This document shows positions 24,539-35,421 of a DNA stretch of 64,000 nucleotides, piece after piece. Under the pieces are notes generated by a model. The model was not told where the DNA came from. It ran no database searches and was given only the letters and a program-made list of their open reading frames with translations. Location of the stretch: the NCBI RefSeq assembly GCF_002217285.1, contig NZ_MUGW01000004.1, positions 1-64,000 of the forward strand, given 5' to 3'. Within the stretch, counting starts at the first letter, position 1. Every line of letters starts with the position of its first letter. The position numbers were made by a program, and so were the translations under genes. The DNA comes from Flavobacterium hercynium (lineage in GTDB: Bacteria > Bacteroidota > Bacteroidia > Flavobacteriales > Flavobacteriaceae).

Positions 24539-25474
24539 TTAAAAAAATCTTGGTGATTTATCAAATCCTTTACCCAACAAATCTAAATTGAATAACAGCA
24601 TAATTTCGTGTGTACCGGAATTAAACTGTCCTAAATTCGAAAGCGTATGATCGTATGCGTAACCTACACGCATTGATGGTGTAACGTTTATACTCATTAG
24701 GCCACTGAAAGCATCACTTACACGATATGCTACTCCTAACTCAAACTTGTCATTGTACAAAACATTCGCCGTTACATCAACAGAAACTGCTGATCCGGGA
24801 ACAATTTTAGACATGAATGCAGGTTTTACTTTAAACATATCATTCACCTTGAAGACATATCCTGCGGTCAGGAACGCATGTATTGCCTCGGATCCATAAG
24901 CATTGATTCCTGATTTTTCTTCAATATGTTTTGAGCTCAAAAGATTAGGCGCTGATAATCCAACGTAGAAATTATCTCTAAAATAGTAGGCTCCTACACC
25001 AATATTAGGTCTGGTTACATTTATATTTTCGGCGAAAGCCAAATCTGTAGCAACATTTCCGCTTTGTAAAACAAATCCATTAAAATTGGTCTGCAAAGAA
25101 GTAAATCCTGCTTTTATTCCGAACGAAAGTTTGTTTTGCCCGCCTAAATCTACGATATAAGCGAAATCAGCATAGACATTATTTTCTTTTTTGGCTCCGT
25201 CACCAATATCATCTGAGATTAATGACAAACCAACTTCTATTTTATCGCTTAATGAGGTGTGTCCAAAAAAAGTAAATGTTTTGGGTGCACCTACAGCTCC
25301 CGCCCATTGTGTTCTGTACAATCCGCCTAAATTTAGCATTGCCGGTGTTCCGGTTGCATAGGCTGGATTTACAACACTCATATTATACATATAATGTGTG
25401 TACTCCGGATCCTGCTGTGCAGAAACAGAAACGGTAAGAAGGAGAAAAGATATAAAAAGTATTATTTTTTTCAT
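24539..25474 (-). CDS. PorP/SprF family T9SS outer-membrane protein
   Basis: A 311-residue outer-membrane beta-barrel with a signal peptide (1-19, ...VSAQ). The opening QDPEYTHYMYNMSVVNPAYAT and the following GGLYRTQW are the hallmarks of the PorP/SprF family. In Flavobacterium such proteins are needed for secretion or surface attachment of cargo with type B sorting domains. It lies between the type B cargo gene (25506-28136) and the PorE-like gene, with gaps of 31 bp and 1 bp, so the three are one operon and probably one functional unit. Confidence 0.92.
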   Translation of the reverse strand: MKKIILFISFLLLTVSVSAQQDPEYTHYMYNMSVVNPAYATGTPAMLNLGGLYRTQWAGAVGAPKTFTFFGHTSLSDKIEVGLSLISDDIGDGAKKENNVYADFAYIVDLGGQNKLSFGIKAGFTSLQTNFNGFVLQSGNVATDLAFAENINVTRPNIGVGAYYFRDNFYVGLSAPNLLSSKHIEEKSGINAYGSEAIHAFLTAGYVFKVNDMFKVKPAFMSKIVPGSAVSVDVTANVLYNDKFELGVAYRVSDAFSGLMSINVTPSMRVGYAYDHTLSNLGQFNSGTHEIMLLFNLDLLGKGFDKSPRFF

Positions 25475-25505
25475 TTGAAAATTATATTAAATAATGAGTA
25501 ACCTA

Positions 25506-28136
25506 CTATCGATTTAAATAAAGGCGCCCCTGTTGAGGTCGTCTATTATCTTTATTAAAATTGACAATATAAAAATAGACTCCGTTTGGTGCTATTCCGT
25601 CACCAATCGCCACTGATTCGGAGTTTTTTCCGTCCCAATCCGGTTTGTTTCTATTTCCTTTAAACATTACATTTCCATATCTGTTGAAAATTTCAAGGGT
25701 ATAATCCGGATATAAAAAATTAATATCTGGAATCGTGAAGGTATCGTTTACTCCGTCTCCATTTGGCGAAAATCCGTCAGGAATAAAAAAGGCATATTGC
25801 GAAGTATCACAATCATACAATGAAACTGTTACTTCTAAAATATTATCCGAAATACAACTGGTTACAGTCGAGAAATCGACTCCATAATACGTTGTTTTAT
25901 CTGTAAGCAATGTAGTCGATGTCAGTAAATTTCCGTTGTTTGGAGCATCATACCATACTACACTGGCGAAGGCATTGGTTCTGCTGGATAAATCGGCTAT
26001 TCTGGGTGTTTCTAATCCACAAAAGTTTTGCCCATCTGAGTTCAGTGTTGGAGCAGGCGTATCATTTACTGTTACCATAACCGTTGCAGCACTGGAAGTA
26101 CATCCTAATACTGAAATTTCTCTTAAATAATAATTCTCTGATTGCAATACATACGTATCTTCCAATGGTGTTGTAGCTGTTGTACTGTTATACCATTTAT
26201 ATTGAGTTCCTTGTGGTTCTAAATCTGCAATAGTGGCGCCTTCAACCTTACAAAAAACGCGACTACCGTTTACTGTAGGTGCAACAGGAATTCTACTAAC
26301 TAAAAACTGATCTGATATACTGGGCAAAATAACATTACAATTGGTGGTGTTATTGACCAGATTGCTTAACGAAATTTGGGTATTTCCACTTTGTGAAACT
26401 AACGCTGGAGGAATAATAAAATCAGCACTGCCGTTTGAAACCGTTAACACAACGGATTGCAATCCTGAAGTATTACTATCTGATAACGTATAGAAAAGTG
26501 TTGCACTTGTCAAAGTTCCTAAACCGGAAATGGTAGCCACAACCGGTTCTGTTATACAAACATCAGTTACCGATACCAGAACTGTTGAAGCATTTGGTAA
26601 AGGATAGATAATTAAGTCTCCACTCACATTTGCAGCATTAGAACAATTTGTTGTGTTATTTACAATTCGGGTAATTCGTATTGTTGAGGTTCCACTATTA
26701 GAATTAAAAATTCCCGGAACGGTAAAACTCGAATTTCCGCCAATTACACTAATTGTTGCCGATTGTCCTGATACATTATTAGCGCCGCCGATAGTATAAT
26801 AAACAGTATAGTTACCATTTGTTAATTGTGAAGCATTCGTAAGTTGTGCAACTGCATCTTTGCTCTGGCAAACCGGACTTAATCTTAATACCGCGCCATC
26901 TAATTTTGGCAATGCATAAATCGTAATATCATCTGATAAGTTATTGACCACATTTGTACAAGATTTTTTACTTGCAACGGCTACAATTCTGGTAATATTT
27001 ATAATAAAATTACCCACTTGCCTAAAATAAATTGAGGAAACCGGAAAATTAACAACCCCGTTTACAAAATTTGCCGTTACAGTTTGTGAACCTGAATTAG
27101 GTCCGGAAACAGCATACGTAATCTCATATTGACCATTAGGAATAGCTTCTGCTCCTTGGGTTAGTCTTGCAGCATAAGTTGCTGTTGGAATTTCGTTTTC
27201 GCATATATCAGAATCAACCACAAGTGTTGCGCCTGTAAAATCAAGTTTTTTCTCAAGGGTAATAACTAAACTTTTCATGTCATCAGGACAAATATTATTA
27301 CCTGGAACAGAAAAAGCTGTATAGGTATAAACGTAATCTCCCGGACCTTTTGTATTGAATATATCCTGAAGATCGACATTGTGGTCGTTGCCTGAAGTTA
27401 TTCCATCACCACTCCATTCACCTGTAGGGTCTTGCCCTGAAATTAAATTATTTAAATCATAATTGGTATATCCTGTCAAACCATCACTTCCGCACAGCAC
27501 CAAATCGGTTGTAGTTCCTGCATCCGGTGCTTCAAAAACACTTAAAGTTATTGATATGGTTGCTGGATTTGTTGGACAAGCCGCTATAGTAGGTACAGTA
27601 TAGGTATAAACAAAATCACCTTTCATTCCGGTAATAGGAAGCGATGACGAAACTATTCCTCCAGCACTATCTCTCCATATACCATTATTATGGGGCCCCA
27701 TTACAGTACTATTAAAAGCAGTAAAAAGATTAAAAACAACATCTTTATCACATGCAGTAGCAAAAGGAGCCGGAACTCCCGGATATGCTCCAATAGTAAC
27801 GGTTACCGTTGCCGTATTATTTACACAGCCTGGAACGCTTGTTACGGTATAAGTATATTGGTAAGTTCCTCCTTGTCGGATTGCTTGTGCATCCAGTATT
27901 CCAGTTGCAGGATCAAGGCCTCTGGAATTATTAGTATCAGTCCAGGTTCCTCCCGCTGTTGGTGTACCAGTTAAATAAGAAAACAACGACACTGATCGGT
28001 TTACCGGATCTGAAATGTTACATATTACGACGCTTCCATTATTACCTGCACATTGTGCAAAGGCTTTTGAAGGTAAAATTGATAAAAAAATAAAAAACAA
28101 TACAAAATGTAAGAAATTAATGTATTTTTTGACCAT
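25506..28136 (-). CDS. large surface protein with type B T9SS sorting domain
   Basis: An 876-residue exported protein: signal peptide about 1-28 (...KAFAQ), then a series of Ig/PKD-like beta modules, with recurring openings such as YTYTV and pairs of Cys. The last 95 residues (FIPDGFSPNGDGVNDTF ... LEIFNRYGNVMFKG ... WDGK ... GVYFYIVNF) are a gliding-motility-associated type B C-terminal domain. No enzymatic domain is seen, so an adhesin or stalk role is likely but inferred. First gene of the operon with the SprF-like and PorE-like genes. Confidence 0.88.
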   Translation of the reverse strand: MVKKYINFLHFVLFFIFLSILPSKAFAQCAGNNGSVVICNISDPVNRSVSLFSYLTGTPTAGGTWTDTNNSRGLDPATGILDAQAIRQGGTYQYTYTVTSVPGCVNNTATVTVTIGAYPGVPAPFATACDKDVVFNLFTAFNSTVMGPHNNGIWRDSAGGIVSSSLPITGMKGDFVYTYTVPTIAACPTNPATISITLSVFEAPDAGTTTDLVLCGSDGLTGYTNYDLNNLISGQDPTGEWSGDGITSGNDHNVDLQDIFNTKGPGDYVYTYTAFSVPGNNICPDDMKSLVITLEKKLDFTGATLVVDSDICENEIPTATYAARLTQGAEAIPNGQYEITYAVSGPNSGSQTVTANFVNGVVNFPVSSIYFRQVGNFIINITRIVAVASKKSCTNVVNNLSDDITIYALPKLDGAVLRLSPVCQSKDAVAQLTNASQLTNGNYTVYYTIGGANNVSGQSATISVIGGNSSFTVPGIFNSNSGTSTIRITRIVNNTTNCSNAANVSGDLIIYPLPNASTVLVSVTDVCITEPVVATISGLGTLTSATLFYTLSDSNTSGLQSVVLTVSNGSADFIIPPALVSQSGNTQISLSNLVNNTTNCNVILPSISDQFLVSRIPVAPTVNGSRVFCKVEGATIADLEPQGTQYKWYNSTTATTPLEDTYVLQSENYYLREISVLGCTSSAATVMVTVNDTPAPTLNSDGQNFCGLETPRIADLSSRTNAFASVVWYDAPNNGNLLTSTTLLTDKTTYYGVDFSTVTSCISDNILEVTVSLYDCDTSQYAFFIPDGFSPNGDGVNDTFTIPDINFLYPDYTLEIFNRYGNVMFKGNRNKPDWDGKNSESVAIGDGIAPNGVYFYIVNFNKDNRRPQQGRLYLNR

Positions 28137-28151
28137 GGATTAAATTTTCGT

Positions 28152-28184
28152 TAAACATAGTAAAAAATAATGTCACTAATCAAA
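28152..28184 (-). promoter_or_regulatory. promoter of the T9SS cargo operon
   Basis: Minus strand: TTTG (28184-28181), 21-bp spacer, TATGTTTA (28159-28152), about 15 bp before the ATG at 28136. Confidence 0.5.
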
Positions 28185-28276
28185 AAAACTTAATTTTCTT
28201 ATTAATTAAAGCTTATTTTGATAATCAAAAAAAATTTATAAGAAACTGTAAATCTGTAATTTGCAATTAAAACATA

Positions 28277-29602
28277 CTACAATTCGTCTTCTAATTTAAG
28301 CCTAAACTTAAGTAATAAGCTTTTTCTCTCGATTTCAAGGGTGATCCAAGGGTGATCGTCGGACTTTAAAATGGCATTAATTTGCTGGAGCGAATATTTG
28401 TAAGGCAATATTTTATTGACACTAACAATGATATCTCCTCTTTGCAAACCGCATTTTTCAGCAGCAGAGTTTTTTCGGATGTTTACAATTTCATATACTG
28501 GCTTTAGTGAAAACTTGTATCTAAAATTATCATCTTTTTTACTGTCGGGGTTTACATCATTCATGGTCGTTGCAACCTTCACCGTTTGCAGACGAACGGT
28601 TTCTTGTACCCACTGCAATCCTTTGTGCTGAACTGTAATTCCGCTTTTATTATAGGTAAAAGGTTCTGAAAATTTACTGTTCTTTTTCAGGTACATTTTA
28701 CGGTCTGCGTAATCTAAAACTAGTGTAAAGCGTTTTAGAATTTCTCCACCAACTGAGCCTATACGGTCTGGAACCATCTTTACATTTCGAATAGAAGTAG
28801 AATCCGGAAAAGACACAATTGAATTTTTAAACTCAAAATTAGCAATTGAGAATTTTGCAATTTTGGCCCGATGTCCTTCGATATCACCACTAAAGCCTTT
28901 GCCTAAAAAATCCGGAAAATTCTTTTTCGGCAATTTTATTTTATCATTTTCGAAAACCCAAAAGGCATCGCTATTACCAATATCAATTAGCAATTTAGCT
29001 GGTATAGCAACATTATCTACTATTGCAGTGGTATACACATACGGTTTTGATCTTTCTATTGTGATAGGAACTGATGTAAATTTTTTACTGATCTTACTTC
29101 TGGTTTTTTCATTATTCGCATGTACAACAAGCTTTTTTCTCTGGTAATTGATTTCTACCAGATTATTTTTAAAAAACCGATGTCCGATAATACCGTTAAC
29201 CGGAATTCCAATTTGAGAGGACAGATTGAAACTTTGATCCAGAATAATGTACAGCAAATGACTTGTTGATTTAAGGCCATGACTTTCTAATACATTGTTT
29301 GTCGATTTTAGTCCTTCTATTTCTTCCTCACTTCCTAAACCACGCAGTTTTATTTTTTCTACATTATTAAAACTTACCTCCTGCTTGTCTTCCATACTAA
29401 ATAGTATTGTTTCCTCTACACCGGAATCCAGTAAGAAGTTTAATTCGACACCATTTACTTTTATCGGGATAAATACAAGATTGTTTATCAGTTTAAAAGG
29501 AATTGTAACCTTCGATTTTTGATTTTCAAGCAAAAAGTCGCTTTGGGCTTGAAGTGAAAAAGATATCAAAAGCCCAAAAAACAACACAATATATTTTTTC
29601 AT
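28277..29602 (-). CDS. retropepsin-like aspartyl protease with PDZ domain
   Basis: A 441-residue exported protein with a signal peptide (1-20, ...SLQAQ). It has two retropepsin-like domains: the first with LLDSGVEETILF (Asp59-Ser-Gly) and the second with LLIDIGNSDAFWVF (Asp-Ile-Gly near residue 206). A PDZ domain follows (about 355-435; NSAAEKCGLQRGDIIVSVNK). This layout is the usual one for Bacteroidota clan AA proteases of the periplasm or surface. Both motifs differ from the classical DTG, but DSG and variant second sites are common. It is a single gene upstream of the type B operon on the same strand. Confidence 0.85.
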   Translation of the reverse strand: MKKYIVLFFGLLISFSLQAQSDFLLENQKSKVTIPFKLINNLVFIPIKVNGVELNFLLDSGVEETILFSMEDKQEVSFNNVEKIKLRGLGSEEEIEGLKSTNNVLESHGLKSTSHLLYIILDQSFNLSSQIGIPVNGIIGHRFFKNNLVEINYQRKKLVVHANNEKTRSKISKKFTSVPITIERSKPYVYTTAIVDNVAIPAKLLIDIGNSDAFWVFENDKIKLPKKNFPDFLGKGFSGDIEGHRAKIAKFSIANFEFKNSIVSFPDSTSIRNVKMVPDRIGSVGGEILKRFTLVLDYADRKMYLKKNSKFSEPFTYNKSGITVQHKGLQWVQETVRLQTVKVATTMNDVNPDSKKDDNFRYKFSLKPVYEIVNIRKNSAAEKCGLQRGDIIVSVNKILPYKYSLQQINAILKSDDHPWITLEIERKSLLLKFRLKLEDEL

Positions 29603-29724
29603 TGCTATTATTTTAATATAAAATTAATAAAAATACTGATAATTGTTAGATTTTTACAAGTCACTGCATTGTTTACGTTAAATTCGAAAAAAAAATGCAA
29701 ATTTGCACTTCAATAATTAAGATT

Positions 29725-30924
29725 ATGCCAACAATTTCAAGCAAAGGCAGAAACATGCCCGAATCACCGATACGTAAACTTGCTCCTTTTGCAGATGCTG
29801 CAAAGCAAAAAGGAACCAAAGTGTATCACTTAAACATTGGTCAACCGGATATCAAGACACCCGAAGTGGCCATCGAGGCGGTAAAAAATATTGATTTAAC
29901 TATTATTGAATACAGTCCGTCTGCCGGATATGAAAGTTATAGAAAAAAATTAGCTAAGTTTTACCAGCGTCAAAATGTAAATGTAAACCCAGAAGACATC
30001 ATCGTAACAACTGGTGGCTCTGAAGCCTTACTGTTTGCGCTGGCCACAATTACGGATCCGGGAGATGAAATCATTATTCCTGAACCATTTTATGCTAATT
30101 ACCATGCTTTTGCTTCTTCTACAAGTGCAACTGTTGTTCCTGTGATTTCGACTCTCGAAACGGGATTTGCTTTACCTAGTATAGATACTGTCAAAAAATT
30201 GATTACGCCAAAAACTAAAGCTATTCTAATCTGTAATCCAGGTAATCCAACAGGATATTTATACTCTGAAGCCGAAATTAAACAATTGGCAGGATTAATT
30301 AAAAAACATGATTTATACCTGATTGCAGATGAGGTGTATCGTGAATTTTTATATGATTCTGATGATGTTCATTTTTCTGTAATGAATCTTGACGATGTAC
30401 AACAGAATGTTATTATGGTAGATTCTGTTTCTAAACGTTATAGCATGTGTGGTGCACGAATTGGCTGTTTGGTTACTAAAAACAAAGATGTTCTGTCTAC
30501 TGTAATGAAATTTGCCCAAGCACGTCTGAGTCCGCCAACAATTGACCAAATTGCGTGTGAAGCTGCTATAGATACGCCTCAAAGTTATTTTGATGAGGTT
30601 ATTACAGAATACAAAAGCCGACGCGATACGCTCATAACCGAATTAAATAAAATTGATGGTGTAATTGTTACCAAACCTAAAGGTGCTTTTTATTGTATCG
30701 CACAATTACCGATAGACAATGCCGATTATTTTGCACAATGGCTTTTAGAAAGCTACGATCTAAATGGAGAAACGGTTATGATTGCTCCTGCAGCAGGATT
30801 TTATTCTACTCCGGGAATGGGTTTAAATCAGGTTCGAATTGCGTATGTACTCAACCAAAAAGACCTTGTCAAAGCTGTAAATGTTTTAAAAGAAGCATTA
30901 AAAGTTTACAATACAAAAAAATAA
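29725..30924 (+). CDS. PLP-dependent aminotransferase (class I/II, AspC-like)
   Basis: A 399-residue cytosolic aminotransferase of fold type I. Marks are YHLNIGQPDIKTP near the start, GGSEALLFAL, NPGNPTGYLYS, the Asp/Tyr segment LIADEVYREFLYD, and the PLP-lysine region VDSVSKRYSMCGARIG. It fits the aspartate/aromatic-type subgroup, but the donor cannot be fixed from sequence. The ATG at 29725 is preferred over one at 29695: the extra ten residues lie in a region resembling a promoter/leader and do not look conserved. A terminator follows, so it is transcribed alone. Confidence 0.9.
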   Translation: MPTISSKGRNMPESPIRKLAPFADAAKQKGTKVYHLNIGQPDIKTPEVAIEAVKNIDLTIIEYSPSAGYESYRKKLAKFYQRQNVNVNPEDIIVTTGGSEALLFALATITDPGDEIIIPEPFYANYHAFASSTSATVVPVISTLETGFALPSIDTVKKLITPKTKAILICNPGNPTGYLYSEAEIKQLAGLIKKHDLYLIADEVYREFLYDSDDVHFSVMNLDDVQQNVIMVDSVSKRYSMCGARIGCLVTKNKDVLSTVMKFAQARLSPPTIDQIACEAAIDTPQSYFDEVITEYKSRRDTLITELNKIDGVIVTKPKGAFYCIAQLPIDNADYFAQWLLESYDLNGETVMIAPAAGFYSTPGMGLNQVRIAYVLNQKDLVKAVNVLKEALKVYNTKK

Positions 30925-30952
30925 TAAACCAAGAATAATAGAAAACCTGCAG

Positions 30953-30982
30953 AGGCAATAACCAAAAGGTTATTGCCTTTTG
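30953..30982 (+). terminator. intrinsic terminator after the aminotransferase gene
   Basis: AGGCAATAACC-aaaa-GGTTATTGCCT, an 11-bp perfect stem followed by TTTTG. Confidence 0.85.
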
Positions 30983-31129
30983 TATTTAAAAAAACAGGCA
31001 TTATTGTTTGAATTTAAATTATATCTAAAAAGTAGCGATTAAATAGTAAAAACGATAGAAAAGGTTTCCTATTTATTAATTATCTTTACCGCCTTAAAAA
31101 GATTATACCCATATTAATAGTAGTTTTTA

Positions 31130-31801
31130 ATGATAAATAACGAAGATTTTTTAGACGAGATAGGTGACAATCATTTCAGCAGCAATGCGAAAAACCCTGT
31201 AAGAGAGGACGCTTTTGATTTGAGTGATGAAGAAAAAATTGAAAAAATAAAAAAAGATGTCGAAAGCATTCTGCAAACTCTTGGAATGGATTTGACTGAC
31301 GACAGCATAAAAGGTACTCCAAACAGAGTAGCAAAAATGTTTGTTAAAGAAATTTTTGGAGGTCTTAATCCTGCAAAACAGCCAAAAGCTTCTACTTTTG
31401 ACAACAATTACAAATACGGTGAAATGTTAGTTGAAAAAAACATTACCGTTTATTCTACCTGCGAACATCATTTATTGCCAATTATAGGAAGAGCACATGT
31501 TGCTTACATTTCCAGCGGAAGAGTAATTGGTCTTTCTAAAATGAACCGAATTGTAGAGTACTATGCAAAAAGACCTCAGGTTCAAGAGCGTCTAACCATG
31601 CAAATTGTTCAAGAATTACAAAAAGCTCTAGGAACGGAAGACGTAGCCTGCGTAATCGATGCAAAACACCTTTGTGTAAACTCAAGAGGAATTAAAGATA
31701 TCGAAAGCAGCACTGTAACTTCTGAATTTGGTGGAAAATTCAAAGACCCTCAAACAAAAAGAGAGTTTTTAGATTATATTAAATTGGAAACGCAGTTCTA
31801 G
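31130..31801 (+). CDS. folE: GTP cyclohydrolase I
   Basis: A 223-residue enzyme that opens the GTP ring to give 7,8-dihydroneopterin triphosphate, the first step towards tetrahydrofolate. Zinc ligands are visible as Cys111 and His114 in YSTCEHHLLP and Cys182 in KHLCVNSRG. The QVQERLT stretch and the IGLSKMNRIVEYYAKRPQ segment are standard. The 45-residue N-terminal extension is acidic and variable. A TATCTTTA -7-like box (31081-31088) is about 40 bp upstream. Followed by an inverted array and a four-helix-bundle gene. Confidence 0.96.
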   Translation: MINNEDFLDEIGDNHFSSNAKNPVREDAFDLSDEEKIEKIKKDVESILQTLGMDLTDDSIKGTPNRVAKMFVKEIFGGLNPAKQPKASTFDNNYKYGEMLVEKNITVYSTCEHHLLPIIGRAHVAYISSGRVIGLSKMNRIVEYYAKRPQVQERLTMQIVQELQKALGTEDVACVIDAKHLCVNSRGIKDIESSTVTSEFGGKFKDPQTKREFLDYIKLETQF

Positions 31802-31893
31802 TTTAATCGGTAAATCGTTAATTTGTTTAATCGGTTGATCGCTACTTTTAATTTTCGGTTAAGCGATTAAACAAATCAACAATTAAATAAAAA
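31802..31893. repeat. inverted array before the four-helix-bundle gene
   Basis: TTTAATCGGTAAATCGTTAATTTG words are followed by the complementary GCGATTAAACAAATCAACAATTAAA series, giving a long hairpin just after folE. Confidence 0.6.
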
Positions 31894-31897
31894 AAGA

Positions 31898-32263
31898 ATG
31901 TACACCTTTTCATTTGAAAAGTTAGAGGTTTGGCAAAACTCCAGAATTTTTATTTTGGAAATTTATAAATTAACTAGTAAATTTCCATCAAATGAATTGT
32001 TCGGTCTGACCTCTCAAATAAAAAGAAGTTCTGTATCAATTGCTACCAATATTGCAGAAGGAACTTCGAGAAACACAAAGAACGATAGAGCTCATTTTTT
32101 AACAATATCGTATTCATCGGCAATGGAAACTTTAAATCATTTAATTATTTCAAAAGATTTAAATTACATCTCTGATGTTGATTACAAAGAATCTCGTGAG
32201 AAAATTGAAAAGATTTGCAATCAGATAAATAGTCTAAAAAAATTCTATCTTTCACAACAATAA
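31898..32263 (+). CDS. four helix bundle protein (23S rRNA IVS-type, S23 family)
   Basis: A 121-residue helical protein of the IVP/S23 family (PF05635-type). The opening FEKLEVWQNSRIFILEIYKLTSKFP, with its conserved W-x-x-(A/S)-x region, and the central 'SQIKRSSVSIATNIAEGTSR' are diagnostic. Members were first seen inside 23S rRNA intervening sequences of Leptospira and Coxiella; in Bacteroidota they stand between unrelated genes. The function is unknown. Here the gene sits between folE and cysS with short inverted-word arrays on both sides (31802-31893, 32268-32340), which gives it the look of an inserted cassette. Confidence 0.9.
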   Translation: MYTFSFEKLEVWQNSRIFILEIYKLTSKFPSNELFGLTSQIKRSSVSIATNIAEGTSRNTKNDRAHFLTISYSSAMETLNHLIISKDLNYISDVDYKESREKIEKICNQINSLKKFYLSQQ

Positions 32264-32267
32264 AATA

Positions 32268-32340
32268 ATTAGTTTAAAAATCATAAAACGTTTAAACAAT
32301 TCAACGATTAAACAATTTAACGATTAAACAGCAAAAAATA
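32268..32340. repeat. array of AACGATTAAACAA words after the four-helix-bundle gene
   Basis: Repeats such as TTTAAACAATTCAACGATTAAA occur in one orientation only, matching the right-hand half of the array at 31802-31893. Confidence 0.55.
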
Positions 32341-32343
32341 AAT

Positions 32344-33825
<1,482 letters not shown>

Positions 33826-34032
33826 GCTTTGCTTAAGTGATCAGTGAGCTTCGCTTAGTGATCAGTGTTCAGTTTAACTGTGCGCTTAGTATTTAGTAAT
33901 CAGTTTTTACTATTATGATTTTCAAACAATTAAAAACTAATTAATTATCGCAACTGAGTACTAAAAATCTGAACACTGATCACTAAAAAATGACTGACCA
34001 CTAAAAATCTGAACACTGAACACTTAAAATAA
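33826..34032. repeat. inverted array of GATCAGTGTTCAG-type words
   Basis: The left part has AGTGATCAGTGAGC and AGTGATCAGTGTTCAG; the right part has CTGAACACTGATCACT twice or more. Although cysS and yidD are on the same strand, a large hairpin can form between them. Confidence 0.65.
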
Positions 34033-34033
34033 C

Positions 34034-34273
34034 ATGAAACCAATTACGCCATTTGTTTTATTAGTTCGTTTTTATCAATCTGCGATATCTCCTTTTACAC
34101 CGGCGAGTTGCAGGTTTGAGCCAACGTGTTCTACCTATATGATTCAGGCGTTACAAACACATGGTTTATTTTATGGTAGCTATTTAGGAATAAAGCGAAT
34201 TCTGAGCTGTAATCCTTGGGGCAGAACGGGCTATGATCCTGTACCTGAAAAAAAATGTGAGCACAAACATTAA
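34034..34273 (+). CDS. yidD: membrane protein insertion efficiency factor YidD
   Basis: A 79-residue protein of the YidD family, which helps YidC insert inner-membrane proteins. The conserved core is complete: [43 protein letters not shown] and GYDPVP. The three conserved Cys are present. It ends in a His/Lys-rich tail (KKCEHKH). The gene precedes lgt by 64 bp on the same strand, giving a small membrane-biogenesis pair. Confidence 0.94.
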   Translation: MKPITPFVLLVRFYQSAISPFTPASCRFEPTCSTYMIQALQTHGLFYGSYLGIKRILSCNPWGRTGYDPVPEKKCEHKH

Positions 34274-34337
34274 CTTTAAATAAAGATACTCTTTGTTATA
34301 AATATTTATTTTTACAACACACAAAAACAATTCAAAT

Positions 34338-35270
34338 ATGACACACGCCTTAAATATCATTTGGAATCCTTCAGAAGGAATCAACCTGGGATTTTTTATG
34401 ATTCGCTTTTACAGTTTAATGTTCGTAATCGCCTTTGGATTAGGATGGTTTATAATGAAAAAGATTTTTGAACGTGAAGGTGAATCACTGGAAAAATTAG
34501 ATTCATTATTTGTATGGACTGTTTTAGCAACTTTAATTGGCGCTCGATTAGGTCATGTTTTGTTTTATGATTGGGAATATTTCAGAAATCATTTACTTGA
34601 AATATTTTTACCATTTAGATTCTCACCAGAATTTGAATTCACAGGTTTTCAAGGCTTAGCAAGTCATGGTGCGGCAATATCAATCATCGTTGCGATGTAT
34701 TACTACAGCAAAAAAATCTTAAAACGTTCTTTATTATGGATTTTAGACCGTGTCGTAATTCCGGTTGCGAGTGGCGCTATATTTGTTCGTTTAGGAAATT
34801 TTTTCAATTCTGAGATTATTGGTCACGAAACAACTTCTCCTTTTGGTATTCGTTTTTTACACGATCAGTTTAGCAAAAATGAAGCTGTGAATGCAACACA
34901 AATCCCGAATCCAAAAGATGCTTATACAGCAATTGCTACAGATCCTAAATTTGCCGATTTACTGGCTCAGGTTCCTGCTAAACACCCAACTCAATTGTAT
35001 GAAGGGTTCAGCTATATTTTTGTATTTGCTATTTTGTTTTTTCTATACTGGAAAACAAATGCGAGACTTAAATCTGGTTATTTATTCGGATTGTTTTTAG
35101 TCCTTTTATTCATGGTTCGTTTTGTAGTAGAGTTTGTAAAAGAAAGCCAAGGTGGTTTTGAAAGCGAATTAGGCTTATTCTCGACAGGACAATGGTTAAG
35201 CATACCATTTGTTATTATTGGTCTTTTCTTTATCATTAGAGCCCAAAGAAATCCATTAGCAGTATCTTAA
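34338..35270 (+). CDS. lgt: prolipoprotein diacylglyceryl transferase
   Basis: A 310-residue integral membrane enzyme that attaches diacylglycerol to the lipobox Cys of lipoproteins, several of which are encoded nearby. About seven membrane segments. Conserved features include IGARLGHVLFYDWEYF, the SHGAAISI segment, the Lgt signature around 'RLGNFFNSEIIG' and HPTQLYEG. An internal stretch between 180 and 215 (NEAVNATQIPNPKDAYTAIA) is longer than in E. coli, as often in Bacteroidota. Terminator directly after. Confidence 0.94.
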   Translation: MTHALNIIWNPSEGINLGFFMIRFYSLMFVIAFGLGWFIMKKIFEREGESLEKLDSLFVWTVLATLIGARLGHVLFYDWEYFRNHLLEIFLPFRFSPEFEFTGFQGLASHGAAISIIVAMYYYSKKILKRSLLWILDRVVIPVASGAIFVRLGNFFNSEIIGHETTSPFGIRFLHDQFSKNEAVNATQIPNPKDAYTAIATDPKFADLLAQVPAKHPTQLYEGFSYIFVFAILFFLYWKTNARLKSGYLFGLFLVLLFMVRFVVEFVKESQGGFESELGLFSTGQWLSIPFVIIGLFFIIRAQRNPLAVS

Positions 35271-35290
35271 ACAAAAGGTTTCAATATACC

Positions 35291-35328
35291 AATGCCCGAT
35301 ATTTTAGCGATATCGGGCATTTTTTTTA
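35291..35328 (+). terminator. intrinsic terminator after lgt
   Basis: AATGCCCGATAT, a 7-nt loop, ATATCGGGCATT and eight T residues. Confidence 0.88.
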
Positions 35329-35377
35329 TAATGAATTTAAGTTGTCAGTTAAATTGATAGCTCTTTACAACTTTTTC

Positions 35378-35410
35378 AGACCTAACAGGTTTTAAAAACC
35401 TGTTAGGTCT
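35378..35410. repeat. near-perfect palindrome
   Basis: AGACCTAACAGGTTTT and its complement AAAACCTGTTAGGTCT are separated by one base. The design matches the ends of the element at 1502-1662 (CCT..CAAGGTTTT), with different outer bases. Confidence 0.65.
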
Positions 35411-35421
35411 TTAAAAATGTC

